This document shows positions 35,608 to 44,149 of a stretch of 64,000 nucleotides of DNA, piece by piece (positions within the stretch are counted from its first letter, which is position 1; the number at the start of each line of letters is the position of its first letter). A model generated the notes under the pieces. It did no database searches. It had not been told where the DNA came from and saw only the letters and a list, made by a program, of their open reading frames with translations. This DNA comes from Nocardia huaxiensis (GTDB lineage Bacteria; Actinomycetota; Actinomycetes; Mycobacteriales; Mycobacteriaceae). A program made the translations under genes and the position numbers. The DNA is taken from assembly GCF_013744875.1 (NCBI RefSeq), contig NZ_CP059399.1:6014001-6078000 (forward strand), given 5' to 3'.

Positions 35608-36602
35608 TCTCGCCCCAAGTCCCGATGGACCACGCGCACCACGTCACCCGATCCGCTGTTCATGCCGGCGCCGAGTAGCTCGCCGAGCCCCTCGGCCATC
35701 GCCACACTGCGGTGTTTGCCGCCCGTGCAGCCCACTGCCACGGTCATGTATCGCTTCCCCTCTTGGCGGTAGCCCTCGGTCGTGAGATCCACCAGGTGCC
35801 GCGCGGTGCCCAGATAGTCCTGGGCGCCTGGGCGCGACATCACGTACTCACTGACCGCGGCATCCTGTCCGGTCTGTTCGCGGAGTTCGGGCACCCAATG
35901 CGGATTGGGCAGGAAACGCAAATCCAACACCATATCCGCGTCCAGTGGTACTCCGTACTTGAAACCGAACGATTGGATTGTTAGTTGCAGGGCGCGGGTC
36001 GCACTCCCGCCGTACGCCTCCTCGAGCTTGCGATGCAATTGGTGGATCGACAGCGCGGTGGTGTCGATGACCAGATCGGCGGCGGTCTTCACCGACGCCA
36101 GGCGTTCCCGTTCCGCGGCGATGCCCGCGGTGAGCGTGCCGTCGGCGCTCTCGGATTGCAGCGGATGCCTTCGGCGCGCGAATCCGAATCGACGGATGAG
36201 CACGTCATCGGAGGCTTCCAGGAACAGGATTCGCGTGCGCACACCGGCGGCGCGTAGTTGTTCGGTCACCGCCGAGAGATTCCCGGTGAAGAACCGACTA
36301 CGCACATCCATGACGAGCGCCAGCTTGTGGATGGGCGGATCGGCGTTCTCCCCGAGTTCGACCATGCGGCCGATCAGCTCGGGCGGCAGATTGTCGGCGA
36401 CGTAGTAGCCCAGGTCCTCGAGCACGCGGGCGGCGGTGCCGCGCCCCGCGCCGGACAGACCCGTGACGATGACGACCTCCACCGGGGAGGCGGACTCGTC
36501 CGGCTGCGAGGCGTCGCGCCGGGCGTGGGACTGTGGATCATTTTCACCGGTCGGCTTACTTGAATTCTCGACCGCATTGTTGGTGGCTTCGACGCGCGTC
36601 AT
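35604..36602 (-). CDS. rapZ: RapZ-type RNase adapter / P-loop protein
   Basis: P-loop protein of 332 residues of the RapZ/YvcJ family. The Walker A region is VTGLSGAGRGTAARVLEDLG near residue 47; this GRG form is usual in actinobacteria. The C-terminal domain carries HRSVAMAEGL near 310 and VGCTGGKHR just before it, the family signature. In E. coli RapZ guides glmZ RNA to RNase E and senses glucosamine-6-phosphate; in Gram-positives its role with YvcK concerns envelope precursors. About 30 disordered residues precede the domain. It starts 180 bases after uvrC ends and heads rapZ-yvcK-whiA. Confidence 0.93.
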   Translation of the reverse strand: MTRVEATNNAVENSSKPTGENDPQSHARRDASQPDESASPVEVVIVTGLSGAGRGTAARVLEDLGYYVADNLPPELIGRMVELGENADPPIHKLALVMDVRSRFFTGNLSAVTEQLRAAGVRTRILFLEASDDVLIRRFGFARRRHPLQSESADGTLTAGIAAERERLASVKTAADLVIDTTALSIHQLHRKLEEAYGGSATRALQLTIQSFGFKYGVPLDADMVLDLRFLPNPHWVPELREQTGQDAAVSEYVMSRPGAQDYLGTARHLVDLTTEGYRQEGKRYMTVAVGCTGGKHRSVAMAEGLGELLGAGMNSGSGDVVRVVHRDLGRE

Positions 36603-36720
36603 GTCCTACCGGGTTCGTTATGGGCTTTCCGACGATCATCCTGCACCGATGCCGAAAAACACGGTACAAACACGCGCGAGTGGAGATACAGATGTGATTG
36701 TCCGTCCCCACCTGCATACT

Positions 36721-36755
36721 CGGCGTGTCGCGCGACACTGCTTTCGGCGTGTCGC
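36721..36755. promoter_or_regulatory. repeat/palindrome cluster between uvrC and rapZ
   Basis: CGGCGTGTCGC occurs twice (36721-36731 and 36745-36755), 24 bases apart. The first copy merges into the perfect palindrome GTGTCGCGCGACAC (36725-36738). It lies 120-150 bases upstream of rapZ in a 180-base gap, so it may control the rapZ-yvcK-whiA operon. Confidence 0.4.
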
Positions 36756-36782
36756 ACCCTACCCGGGGCCGCCCGAGACCGG

Positions 36783-38780
36783 CTACTCGGTGTGCAGGGC
36801 GGCTAGCACCGCCTTGGCCGTGGCCACCCCGATGCCGGGGATCTCGGTGATCTGCTCGACCGTGGCCTGCTTGAGTTTGGCCACCGAACCGAAGTGCGTG
36901 ACCAGCGCGGTCTTGCGGGCCTGCCCCAGGCCGGGCACCGAGTCCAGAGCGGATTCGGTCATGCGGCGCGAGCGCTTGCTGCGGTGGAAGGTGATGGCGA
37001 AGCGGTGCGCCTCGTCACGGACCCGCTGCAGCAGATACAGCGACTCACTGGTGCGCGGCATGATCACCGGGTCGGGTTCGTTGGGAACCCACACCTCTTC
37101 CAGGCGTTTGGCCAGGCCGACGACCGCGACATCGGTGATGCCGAGTTCGTCGAGGACCTCCGCGGCGGCATTGACCTGCGGTGCGCCGCCGTCGACCACG
37201 TACAGGTTGGGCGGGTAGGCGAAACGGCGCGGCTTGCCGGTCTTGGGATCGATGCCGGGTAGCTCCGGACCCGTTGCGTCCGAATCGGTTTCGAGGTCGG
37301 CGGCCACGGCGGCGTCCAGATCGCGCCGGAGTTTGGCGAAGCGGCGGCGGGTCACCTCGGCAATGCTGGCGACGTCGTCGGAGCGGCCCTCGCCCGCCGC
37401 CTCCTTGATGGCGTAGTGCCGGTACTCGGACTTGCGGGGCAGGCCGTCCTCGAAGACGACCAGCGAGGCCACCACATCGGTGCCCTGTACGTGCGAGATA
37501 TCCACACATTCGATGCGCAGCGGGGCGCTGTCCAGATCCAGGGCGTCCTGAATGCCCTGCAGCGCGGCCGAGCGGGCGGTGAGATCGCCGGCGCGCTTCA
37601 GCTTGTGTTGCGCCAGGGCCTCTTTCGCATTGCGCTCGACCGTTTCGGCGAGTGCCTTCTTGTCACCGCGCTGCGGGACGCGCAGCTGCACCGCCGAACC
37701 ACGCAGGCCCGACAGCCAATCCTGCACCTGCTCGGCATCATTCGGCAGCGCGGGCACGAGCACCTCGCGCGGCACCACCGCGCCGGGCGTCTCGTCACCG
37801 GTCTGCGCGGCGACCGCGGTCTGCTCGCCGTAGAACTGGGTGAGGAACTGCTCGACGAGGGCGGGCACCTCTCCCCCGGCCTCTATGTCGTCGATGGCGT
37901 CGCCGGACTTGTCGACCACCCAGCCGCGCTGACCGCGCACCCGGCCGTCGCGCACGTGGAAGATCTGGACCGCGACCTCCAATTCGTCCACGGCGAAGGC
38001 GATTACGTCGGCATCGGTGCCGGTGCCCAGCACCACGGCCTGCTTCTCGAGGGCGCGCTTGAGCGCCTGCACGTCGTCGCGCAGGCGGGCGGCGAGTTCG
38101 AAATCGAGTTCGTCGGACGCCTCGAGCATGCGCTTCTCGAGCTGCTTGACCAGGCGATCGGTCTTGCCGGAGAGGAAATCGCAGAAGTCGTCCACGATCT
38201 GCCGGTGCTCGGCCGCGCTGACCCGGCCGATGCACGGCGCGGAACACTTGTCGATGTAGCCGAGCAGGCAGGGGCGACCGATCTGGTTGTGCCGCTTGAA
38301 GACTCCCGCCGAACAGGTGCGCACCGGGAACACCCGCAGCAGCAGATCCAGGGTTTCGCGAATGGCCCACGCGTGCGCGTACGGGCCGAAATACCGCACG
38401 CCCTTCTTGCGCGCGCCACGGTAGACGAAGACGCGCGGGTACTCCTCGTTCAAACTCACCGCGAGCACCGGATACGACTTGTCGTCGCGGTAGCGCACAT
38501 TGAAGCGCGGATCGAATTCCTTGATCCAGTTGTATTCCAGCTGAAGCGCTTCCACCTCGGTGGACACCACGGTCCACTCCACCGAGGCCGCGGTGGTGAC
38601 CATCTGCCGGGTGCGCGGATGCAGCTGCGTCACATCGGCGAAGTACGAGTTCAACCGGCTGCGCAGGCTTTTCGCCTTGCCGACGTAGATGACCCGCTTG
38701 TGCGCGTCCCGGAACTTGTACACGCCGGGTTCGACGGGGATGGTGCCGGGCGCGGGCCGGTACGTCGCGGGATCTGCCAC
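36783..38780 (-). CDS. uvrC: excinuclease ABC subunit C
   Basis: Nucleotide-excision repair nuclease of 665 residues making the 3' and 5' incisions with UvrAB. The GIY-YIG domain opens the protein ([20 protein letters not shown], near residue 18), a UvrB-binding UVR motif is near 210-245 ([20 protein letters not shown]), the RNase H-like endonuclease domain covers roughly 395-560 ([31 protein letters not shown]), and a C-terminal tandem HhH ends it ([20 protein letters not shown]). The GTG start is at 38780. The position just upstream of rapZ-yvcK-whiA is conserved in Mycobacterium. Confidence 0.97.
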   Translation of the reverse strand: MADPATYRPAPGTIPVEPGVYKFRDAHKRVIYVGKAKSLRSRLNSYFADVTQLHPRTRQMVTTAASVEWTVVSTEVEALQLEYNWIKEFDPRFNVRYRDDKSYPVLAVSLNEEYPRVFVYRGARKKGVRYFGPYAHAWAIRETLDLLLRVFPVRTCSAGVFKRHNQIGRPCLLGYIDKCSAPCIGRVSAAEHRQIVDDFCDFLSGKTDRLVKQLEKRMLEASDELDFELAARLRDDVQALKRALEKQAVVLGTGTDADVIAFAVDELEVAVQIFHVRDGRVRGQRGWVVDKSGDAIDDIEAGGEVPALVEQFLTQFYGEQTAVAAQTGDETPGAVVPREVLVPALPNDAEQVQDWLSGLRGSAVQLRVPQRGDKKALAETVERNAKEALAQHKLKRAGDLTARSAALQGIQDALDLDSAPLRIECVDISHVQGTDVVASLVVFEDGLPRKSEYRHYAIKEAAGEGRSDDVASIAEVTRRRFAKLRRDLDAAVAADLETDSDATGPELPGIDPKTGKPRRFAYPPNLYVVDGGAPQVNAAAEVLDELGITDVAVVGLAKRLEEVWVPNEPDPVIMPRTSESLYLLQRVRDEAHRFAITFHRSKRSRRMTESALDSVPGLGQARKTALVTHFGSVAKLKQATVEQITEIPGIGVATAKAVLAALHTE

Positions 38781-38914
38781 GCCACCAGGTTAACGAGCCG
38801 GTCCGACAGCTCTCGAGGTCGGCTCGCCGAACGAGCGCGCCGCGCCGGGCGACGCATCCGCGGGCCGTCCGGCTTCGAAGTACCGGCAAGATCAGCGAAC
38901 CAGATGGGAGCACC

Positions 38915-39121
38915 ATGATCCGCCTTCGCCGTCAGCGCCGGTCCCTCGCGATCGCGTCCGCCCTCATGATGGCCGCCGCCGCGCTGGTGGCCGTGTCCAT
39001 GCCGGCCGCCGCCGAGTCCGAGGACATCTTCGTCTACGGCGATTATCTGCGGCACGACTCGACTCACCTGGTGTGCGCGGGCGGGCAGGGCAGCGCCGCG
39101 CCGCTCACCACCGTCGCCTGA
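38915..39121 (+). CDS. very small secreted protein
   Basis: Unrecognised peptide of 68 residues. A clear signal peptide (MIRLRRQRR, then an Ala/Leu/Val core ending in AAAES) spans about residues 1-35, leaving a mature part of about 33 residues (EDIFVYGDYLRHDSTHLVCA and a tail). A single Cys precludes an internal disulfide. The ATG has GGGAG 6 bases upstream, which supports real expression. It lies next to a second small secreted protein on the same strand; the two may be distantly related or merely clustered. Confidence 0.55.
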   Translation: MIRLRRQRRSLAIASALMMAAAALVAVSMPAAAESEDIFVYGDYLRHDSTHLVCAGGQGSAAPLTTVA

Positions 39122-39237
39122 ATCCGCCACGCCGGAGCGGTGAATGGCGGCATTTGCCGTGTCCGAGCGCCGCGCGCGGTCAAGATGGACGAACCGTCAT
39201 CTGTCGATCTCCGCACACGAGGGGAGCAGTACTGCTT

Positions 39238-39582
39238 ATGTCCCGTCTCCACCCGCGTCACCGATTCCTCACCCTGAGTTCGGCCCTGTGCCTGGGTGCC
39301 GCACCGCTGGTGGCCGTGGCCGCGCCGGCCGCGTCCGCCTCGCCCGTCGGCTGCCGCATCGACCGCACCCTCGACACCGCCACCTACACCTGCCCCGAGG
39401 GCGAGTGGTACGCCGCCGTGGTCCAGTGCCTGGGCACCCGCAAGCTCGGCATCAATGGCGTGCAGTCCCCCACCTATATCGTCGGCGACTCCCCGCGCCC
39501 GCTCATCCCGATGACCATCGAATGCACCGGTGACGGCAAGACGGGTGTCGTGCTCAACGCGTGGACCGAAGGCCCGTTCTGA
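39238..39582 (+). CDS. small secreted protein with four cysteines
   Basis: Unrecognised exported protein of 114 residues. The signal peptide (basic MSRLHPRHR, core LTLSSALCLGAAPLVAVAA, cleavage near ASAS) is followed by a mature domain of about 75 residues with four Cys (GCRIDR, YTCPEG, VQCLGT, IECTGD), suggesting two disulfides. This looks like the small disulfide-bonded secreted proteins abundant in Nocardia. A GGGGAG lies about 12 bases before the ATG. A perfect 16-bp hairpin terminator follows directly. Confidence 0.65.
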   Translation: MSRLHPRHRFLTLSSALCLGAAPLVAVAAPAASASPVGCRIDRTLDTATYTCPEGEWYAAVVQCLGTRKLGINGVQSPTYIVGDSPRPLIPMTIECTGDGKTGVVLNAWTEGPF

Positions 39583-39586
39583 GATC

Positions 39587-39629
39587 CGGGTCGTGTCTCC
39601 CGAGGCAGGTCGCCGGGAGACACGACCCG
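39587..39629. terminator. bidirectional terminator between two small secreted protein genes
   Basis: CGGGTCGTGTCTCCCG (39587-39602) pairs perfectly with 39614-39629 around an 11-base loop. It is 5 bases after the stop of the plus-strand gene and 14 bases from the end of the minus-strand gene. Confidence 0.85.
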
Positions 39630-39642
39630 ACCCGTGCGCGGA

Positions 39643-39936
39643 TCAGCAGTGCGGCAGGCCCAGACCGCCGTAGCCCGAGGTCGAGGAACCATTGTTCAGG
39701 CACCGCAGCAGCAGGCCGGGCAGCGCCGCCGAACCCGACTTCGGATCCGCGGAGGCCGTGAACGGGGCAGCCGAACCCGTATCGAGCGCGACCGGTTCCA
39801 CGCCTGCCGCCGTATCGGTCACCTCGACCGGTTGCGGCGGCACACCCGGAGCAGCCAGCGCCTCGCCCGCGCCGATCACTCCGGCCGACAGCGAAATCGC
39901 TGCCACCGCAATAATTTTCACATTCCGAAGACGCAC
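39643..39936 (-). CDS. small secreted protein
   Basis: Unrecognised protein of about 97 residues with a signal peptide (RLRNVKIIAVAAISLSAGVI, cleavage near ALAAP), a Pro/Ala/Thr-rich mature stretch and a Cys near each end of the C-terminal part (LLLRCLNNG, GLPHC at the very end). GTG 39936 has AAAGG 8 bases upstream; GTG 39945 and GTG 39921 are alternatives. It converges on the other small secreted gene across a strong terminator. Function unknown. Confidence 0.55.
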   Translation of the reverse strand: MRLRNVKIIAVAAISLSAGVIGAGEALAAPGVPPQPVEVTDTAAGVEPVALDTGSAAPFTASADPKSGSAALPGLLLRCLNNGSSTSGYGGLGLPHC

Positions 39937-40060
39937 TCTGCACACCTTTCGAGCCAGCGTTTGGGATACCGCTGAACGGTAGCTCCGCCGGGCAAGAGTG
40001 AAACGACCTCACTTCCATGGACCTGATTTCCAGGGGCACATGGTTCCGGGAGCGAATCGA

Positions 40061-41299
40061 TCAGCGGCACACCGCGGCTCGCAGTGCGGCGGCGAGATCA
40101 CCGCGCTCACCCACCTCGATGGTGTCGAGTTCGAGCCAGTCCGCCATCTCCCGCAGTGCCGCGGCGAGTTCGGTTGCCAGGCGCGAGGTTTCGTGTCCGG
40201 GCTCGGCGAAGGCGCCGGGCACCAGCAGGCGGCCCGTGGCCCGGTCGGCGCGCAGGTCCACCCGGGCGACGAGTTCGCCGTCGAGCAGGAACGGAAAGAC
40301 GTAATATCCGTGCACCCGTTTGTGTTCCGGCGTGTAGATCTCGATGCGGTAGTGGAAGTCGAAGAGCCGCTCGGTGCGATCGCGGAAGAAGATCAGCGGA
40401 TCGAACGGGCACAGCAGCGCCGACCCGGTGATGCGGCGCGGCGTGCGGGCGGAGGCGTGCAGGTAGGCGGGCTTGGCCCAGCCCTGCACGGTCACCTGTT
40501 CCAGCTCGCCCGCCTCGATGAGTTCCGCGATGGCGGGCTCGGTTTGACGGCGATTGAGCCGGTAGTAGTCGCGCAGATCGGTTTCGGTGCCGATGCCGTG
40601 TGCGGCCGCGGCGCGGCGCACCAGTTCCCGCACCGCCTCGGCCTCGTCGATCTCGCGCGCCAGCACCTCGGCGGGAACGACATTCTCGGTGAGGTCGTAA
40701 TGGCGTTGGAAGTTCACGCGTTTGGGCACCGTGACCTCGCCGGCGGCGAACAGCGCCTCGCACACCACCTTGGTATCGCTGTAGTTCCAGCCCCAATGAT
40801 CTTTGGCGCGTGGGCGATCCAGCTCGAGGTGGCGTTCGACCTCCCCGGCGGTGCTGGGCCCGAACTCCTTCAGCACGCCCTTCACCTCGTCGGCCAGATG
40901 CGGATTGCGTTCCAGCACCTGCCGCATCCCGTTCCAGCGTCCGTGCCGGTACTGCTCCATCCGCCACCGCAGCAACGGCCAATCCCGCACCGGCAGCAGC
41001 GCGGCCTCGTGCGCCCAGTACTCGATGAGCTGCCGCGGCCGGCGAGCGCTGTGACTCCAGGCGAACTCGTCCAGCAGGGCGCGATCGTAGGCGCCGATGC
41101 GCGCGAAGACCGGTGCGTAGTGCGCGCGCACCACCGCCGACACCGAGTCCAGCTGCAGCAGGCGCGTGTTGTCGAGCACTTTCGCGAGCGTGCGGCGGGT
41201 GGCCGGGCCACTGGACCTGGGGGTGGCGAAACCCTGGGCGGCGAGAGCCGTGCGACGCGCCGAGGCGAGGCTCACGGCAGGGGAAGCGGAATTCGGCAC
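40061..41299 (-). CDS. AlkX/YcaQ-type DNA glycosylase (HTH_42 family)
   Basis: Winged-helix protein of about 412 residues of the HTH_42 (PF06224) family, to which E. coli YcaQ (AlkX) and Streptomyces AlkZ belong. These enzymes remove bulky alkylated bases or unhook interstrand crosslinks. The catalytic QxD motif is visible as LLQLDSVSAVVRAHY near residues 47-61, matching the YcaQ rather than the AlkZ (QxQ) form. Further markers are YWAHEAALLP, the WNYSDTKVVCEALF wing and DPLIFFRDRTERLFDF near residue 310. GTG 41299 is a likely start; a TTG at 41332 is also in frame. It diverges from the FAD dehydrogenase across a 20-bp dyad. Confidence 0.85.
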   Translation of the reverse strand: MPNSASPAVSLASARRTALAAQGFATPRSSGPATRRTLAKVLDNTRLLQLDSVSAVVRAHYAPVFARIGAYDRALLDEFAWSHSARRPRQLIEYWAHEAALLPVRDWPLLRWRMEQYRHGRWNGMRQVLERNPHLADEVKGVLKEFGPSTAGEVERHLELDRPRAKDHWGWNYSDTKVVCEALFAAGEVTVPKRVNFQRHYDLTENVVPAEVLAREIDEAEAVRELVRRAAAAHGIGTETDLRDYYRLNRRQTEPAIAELIEAGELEQVTVQGWAKPAYLHASARTPRRITGSALLCPFDPLIFFRDRTERLFDFHYRIEIYTPEHKRVHGYYVFPFLLDGELVARVDLRADRATGRLLVPGAFAEPGHETSRLATELAAALREMADWLELDTIEVGERGDLAAALRAAVCR

Positions 41300-41334
41300 A
41301 CTCGCACCATGCCATGTCCCACCGACAGCCAAGT

Positions 41335-41354
41335 TCGATACATTGATGTATCGA
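41335..41354. promoter_or_regulatory. operator dyad in the glycosylase/FAD-dehydrogenase divergent region
   Basis: TCGATACATTGATGTATCGA: 9-bp perfect arms with a 2-base centre, 26 bases before the dehydrogenase ATG. It resembles TetR/MarR-type sites. No regulator gene is adjacent, so the binding protein must be encoded elsewhere. Confidence 0.6.
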
Positions 41355-41379
41355 GTTTCTACGACCCTAGGAAATGGGC

Positions 41380-43044
41380 ATGATCGAGAACCCGGATGTC
41401 ATCGTCATCGGAGCCGGTTTGGCCGGGCTGGTCGCCACTTACGAACTGGTCCAGGCCGGTCGCAAGGTACTGGTGCTGGATCAGGAGAACCGCGCGAACC
41501 TGGGCGGGCAGGCCTTCTGGTCGCTGGGCGGGCTGTTCTTCGTGGACAGTCCCGAGCAGCGCAGGCTGGGGGTGAAGGATTCGCTCGAGCTGGCCATGCA
41601 GGACTGGCTGGGGTCGGCCGGATTCGACCGCGAGGACGAGGACCACTGGGCGCGGCAGTGGGCCGAGGCGTACGTGAAATTCGCGGCCACCGAGAAGCGG
41701 CAGTACCTGTTCGACCTCGGGCTGCGGGTCACGCCGCTGGTCGGCTGGGCCGAGCGCGGCGGCGCGACCGCCGACGGACACGGCAACTCGGTGCCGCGAT
41801 TCCATCTGACCTGGGGCACCGGGCCGGAAGTGGTGCGGGTGTTCCTGGAGCCGGTGCTCGCGGCCGAGCAGCGCGGGCAGGTCGGCTTCGCCTTCCGGCA
41901 TCGGGTGGACGAACTGATCACCGAGGGTGACGCGGTGACCGGGGTGCGCGGCAGCGTGCTCGAGGACAGCAGCACCGAGCGCGGCGTGGCCTCGTCACGG
42001 AATACGGTGGGCGAGTTCGAATTCCAGGCCAAGGCGGTGCTGGTGTCCTCCGGCGGCATCGGCCACAACCATGAGCTGATCCGCCGCAACTGGCCGACCG
42101 ATCGGCTCGGCCCCTGCCCGGAGCACATGATCTCGGGCGTGCCCGCGCATGTGGACGGGCGCATGCTGGCCATCACCGAGGCGGCCGGTGGGCGCATCGT
42201 GAACCGGGATCGCATGTGGCACTACACCGAAGGCATCCACAACTGGGATCCGGTGTGGCCCGATCACGCCATCCGCATCATTCCCGGGCCGTCGTCGCTG
42301 TGGTTCGACGCCAATGGAAAGCGCCTGCCCGCACCGTGTTTCCCGGGTTACGACACCAACGCCACCATGAAGGCGATCCTGTCGACCGGCTACGACTACT
42401 CGTGGTTCGTGCTCACCCAGTCGATCATCGAGAAGGAGTTCGCCCTCTCGGGGTCCGAGCAGAATCCCGATATCACCGGCAAGGATCTGAAACTCACGCT
42501 CAAGAGCCGCGTGGCCAAGGGCGCGCCGGGTCCGGTCGAGGCGTTCAAGCAGCACGGCGTGGATTTCGTTGTCGCCGAGAATCTCCCGGATCTGGTCGCC
42601 GGAATGAACAAGATCGCCCGCGGGCCGCTGCTGGATGCCGCCGAGCTCGAGCGCCAGATCGTCGCCCGCGACCGGGAACTCGACAATAAATACGGCAAGG
42701 ACGCGCAGCTCGCGGCCATCGGCAATGCGCGCCGCTATCTCGGCGACAAGCTGGGCCGGGTCGCCACCCCGCACAAGATCCTCGATCCCGCGCACGGCCC
42801 GCTCATCGCCGTCCGGCTCAATGTCCTGACGCGAAAGACCCTGGGCGGCTTGCAAACCAACCTGGATTCCCAGGTCATGCGGCCCGACGGCGCGGCCTAC
42901 CCGGGCCTGTACGCCGCGGGTGAGGTGGCCGGATTCGGCGGCGGCGGCGTGCACGGCTACAACGCGCTGGAAGGCACCTTCCTCGGCGGCTGCATCTTCT
43001 CCGGCCGCGCCGCGGGCCGGGCCATGGCGCGCGCCACCCGCTGA
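41380..43044 (+). CDS. FAD-binding dehydrogenase (KstD/fumarate-reductase-like)
   Basis: Flavoprotein of about 554 residues similar to the conserved mycobacterial FAD-binding dehydrogenase type (Rv0785-like) and distantly to 3-ketosteroid delta1-dehydrogenase. It has the Rossmann motif VIVIGAGLAGLVATYELVQAG near residue 7 followed by a C-terminal FAD loop PGLYAAGEVAGFGGGGVHGY near 510. The middle substrate domain includes VSSGGIGHNHELIRRNWPTD. Redox of a steroid-like or other hydrophobic substrate is likely but unproven. ATG 41380 has TAGGAA 6 bases upstream; ATG 41374 is possible. It ends in a strong terminator. Confidence 0.82.
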   Translation: MIENPDVIVIGAGLAGLVATYELVQAGRKVLVLDQENRANLGGQAFWSLGGLFFVDSPEQRRLGVKDSLELAMQDWLGSAGFDREDEDHWARQWAEAYVKFAATEKRQYLFDLGLRVTPLVGWAERGGATADGHGNSVPRFHLTWGTGPEVVRVFLEPVLAAEQRGQVGFAFRHRVDELITEGDAVTGVRGSVLEDSSTERGVASSRNTVGEFEFQAKAVLVSSGGIGHNHELIRRNWPTDRLGPCPEHMISGVPAHVDGRMLAITEAAGGRIVNRDRMWHYTEGIHNWDPVWPDHAIRIIPGPSSLWFDANGKRLPAPCFPGYDTNATMKAILSTGYDYSWFVLTQSIIEKEFALSGSEQNPDITGKDLKLTLKSRVAKGAPGPVEAFKQHGVDFVVAENLPDLVAGMNKIARGPLLDAAELERQIVARDRELDNKYGKDAQLAAIGNARRYLGDKLGRVATPHKILDPAHGPLIAVRLNVLTRKTLGGLQTNLDSQVMRPDGAAYPGLYAAGEVAGFGGGGVHGYNALEGTFLGGCIFSGRAAGRAMARATR

Positions 43045-43058
43045 GCCGACCGGCCTGG

Positions 43059-43091
43059 AATCCGGCCACACCCCTTGCGTGTGGCCGGATT
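43059..43091. terminator. bidirectional terminator
   Basis: AATCCGGCCACAC (43059-43071) pairs perfectly with GTGTGGCCGGATT (43079-43091), loop 7 bases, between the convergent ends of the FAD dehydrogenase and the small membrane protein genes. Confidence 0.85.
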
Positions 43092-43098
43092 TCGGCGC

Positions 43099-43608
43099 TC
43101 AGGCCGGTGCGAACCAGCTGTAGCAGTCACGGCGCAGCAGCAGCGCCAGCACGATGCCCGACGCCATCACCCCGAACAGCACGGTGAACGGGCCCACGCC
43201 CGTGGGCATTTCGGCCGACACCAGGGTGAGGATGCCCAGAAACGTCTGCACGCTGGCCAATCCCAGCGCCGCCAGCCACACCCACCGCGAGCGCATCCCG
43301 AAAACCAGTGCCGCGGCGCCACTCACCCACGCGGCGAAGAAGTGCGCGATGCTGCCGAAGGCCGCATCCAGACCACCGGCCAGCGCCAGCAGGCAGTGCA
43401 CGAACGCGAATCCCGTTGTCGCCAGCACGGCGTACTGCGTTTCGCGCACTTTCGCCGGTAGCGTTATCTCGGAACCATTACGCCGAATCGCCGCGACCCC
43501 CGCCGCGATTCGCTCGAAAAACCCAGTAGGAACACCGTTCCCCGCATCTGCCGGCGAGATCTCCACCTCGTCGACCACAGCCGAATGCGTACTCACAGCA
43601 CTCCTCAT
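43099..43608 (-). CDS. four-helix membrane protein of unknown function
   Basis: Unrecognised integral membrane protein of 169 residues. A polar N-terminal 60 residues is followed by about four hydrophobic segments (YAVLATTGFAFVHCLLALAG; FFAAWVSGAAALVFGM; VWLAALGLASVQTFLGILTL; FTVLFGVMASGIVLALLL) and a short basic, aromatic tail RRDCYSWFAPA. The start at 43608 is the first of the frame. It is monocistronic, ending 8 bases from the shared terminator. No motif suggests an activity. Confidence 0.65.
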   Translation of the reverse strand: MRSAVSTHSAVVDEVEISPADAGNGVPTGFFERIAAGVAAIRRNGSEITLPAKVRETQYAVLATTGFAFVHCLLALAGGLDAAFGSIAHFFAAWVSGAAALVFGMRSRWVWLAALGLASVQTFLGILTLVSAEMPTGVGPFTVLFGVMASGIVLALLLRRDCYSWFAPA

Positions 43609-44149
43609 CGAGCATTGTCCGCCACGCGCCCCCTGCGAACGCGTTGCCCTGACGCTAACCAGGTGAATGGATTTCGAACAATCTCGGCGGGAAAGTTATG
43701 GCCAGGGCCACAATTGGAAACCAGAGCAGCGGTCTGTGATCACGGGCACATCACAGCCGACCGGTCGACGGCCAAAGCGCGTCGTGAGGAATACCGGCCA
43801 CGGTAGCCGGCCCGCATGGCCGCGCCGCGGAGAACAGGTCGCCATTGAACCGCGAACGTCATTGTCCGCGCCTGATCTCGATCGCGGTATGGCCGATGCT
43901 GCCCCCTCCGACAGCACCGACCACACCACGCCCCGGCATCGCGTACCGCAGCCCCCGCCCCTCGCCGGTCCGCGGCCGGTGACCACCGGTCCACACCATG
44001 GTCGCCGCCCGGCCCCACCGGAAACACCCTGCGCGAACCACTTCCGCCGGGATGCCTGCATCCCCCGTCCGCGCTGCCTCGGGCCAACCCGGATGAGGTA
44101 GTGCGCTACTCGTCCGCCACAGCGAATACCTGTGGGATCCTTGGAAACT
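43609..44149. other. 541-base region without a convincing gene
   Basis: Long open frames cross it on both strands, but their translations are Arg/Pro-rich and look like shadows. It contains two dyads: CTGTGAT - 9 bases - ATCACAG (43734-43756), CRP-like in its half-sites but not in spacing, and GGGATGC-CT-GCATCCC (44049-44064) about 90 bases before the response regulator. It probably holds the divergent promoters of the membrane protein and the two-component genes. Confidence 0.5.

Noticed and set aside
43734..43756. CRP site (TGTGA/TCACA)
   Set aside because: Half-sites are right but spacing is 11 bases rather than 6, so a standard CRP site is unlikely; kept only as a dyad in the gap entry.
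43667..44101. Possible small protein genes in the 541-base gap before the response regulator
   Set aside because: Candidates on both strands are Pro/Arg/Gly-rich, have no ribosome site, and mutually overlap; no convincing gene.
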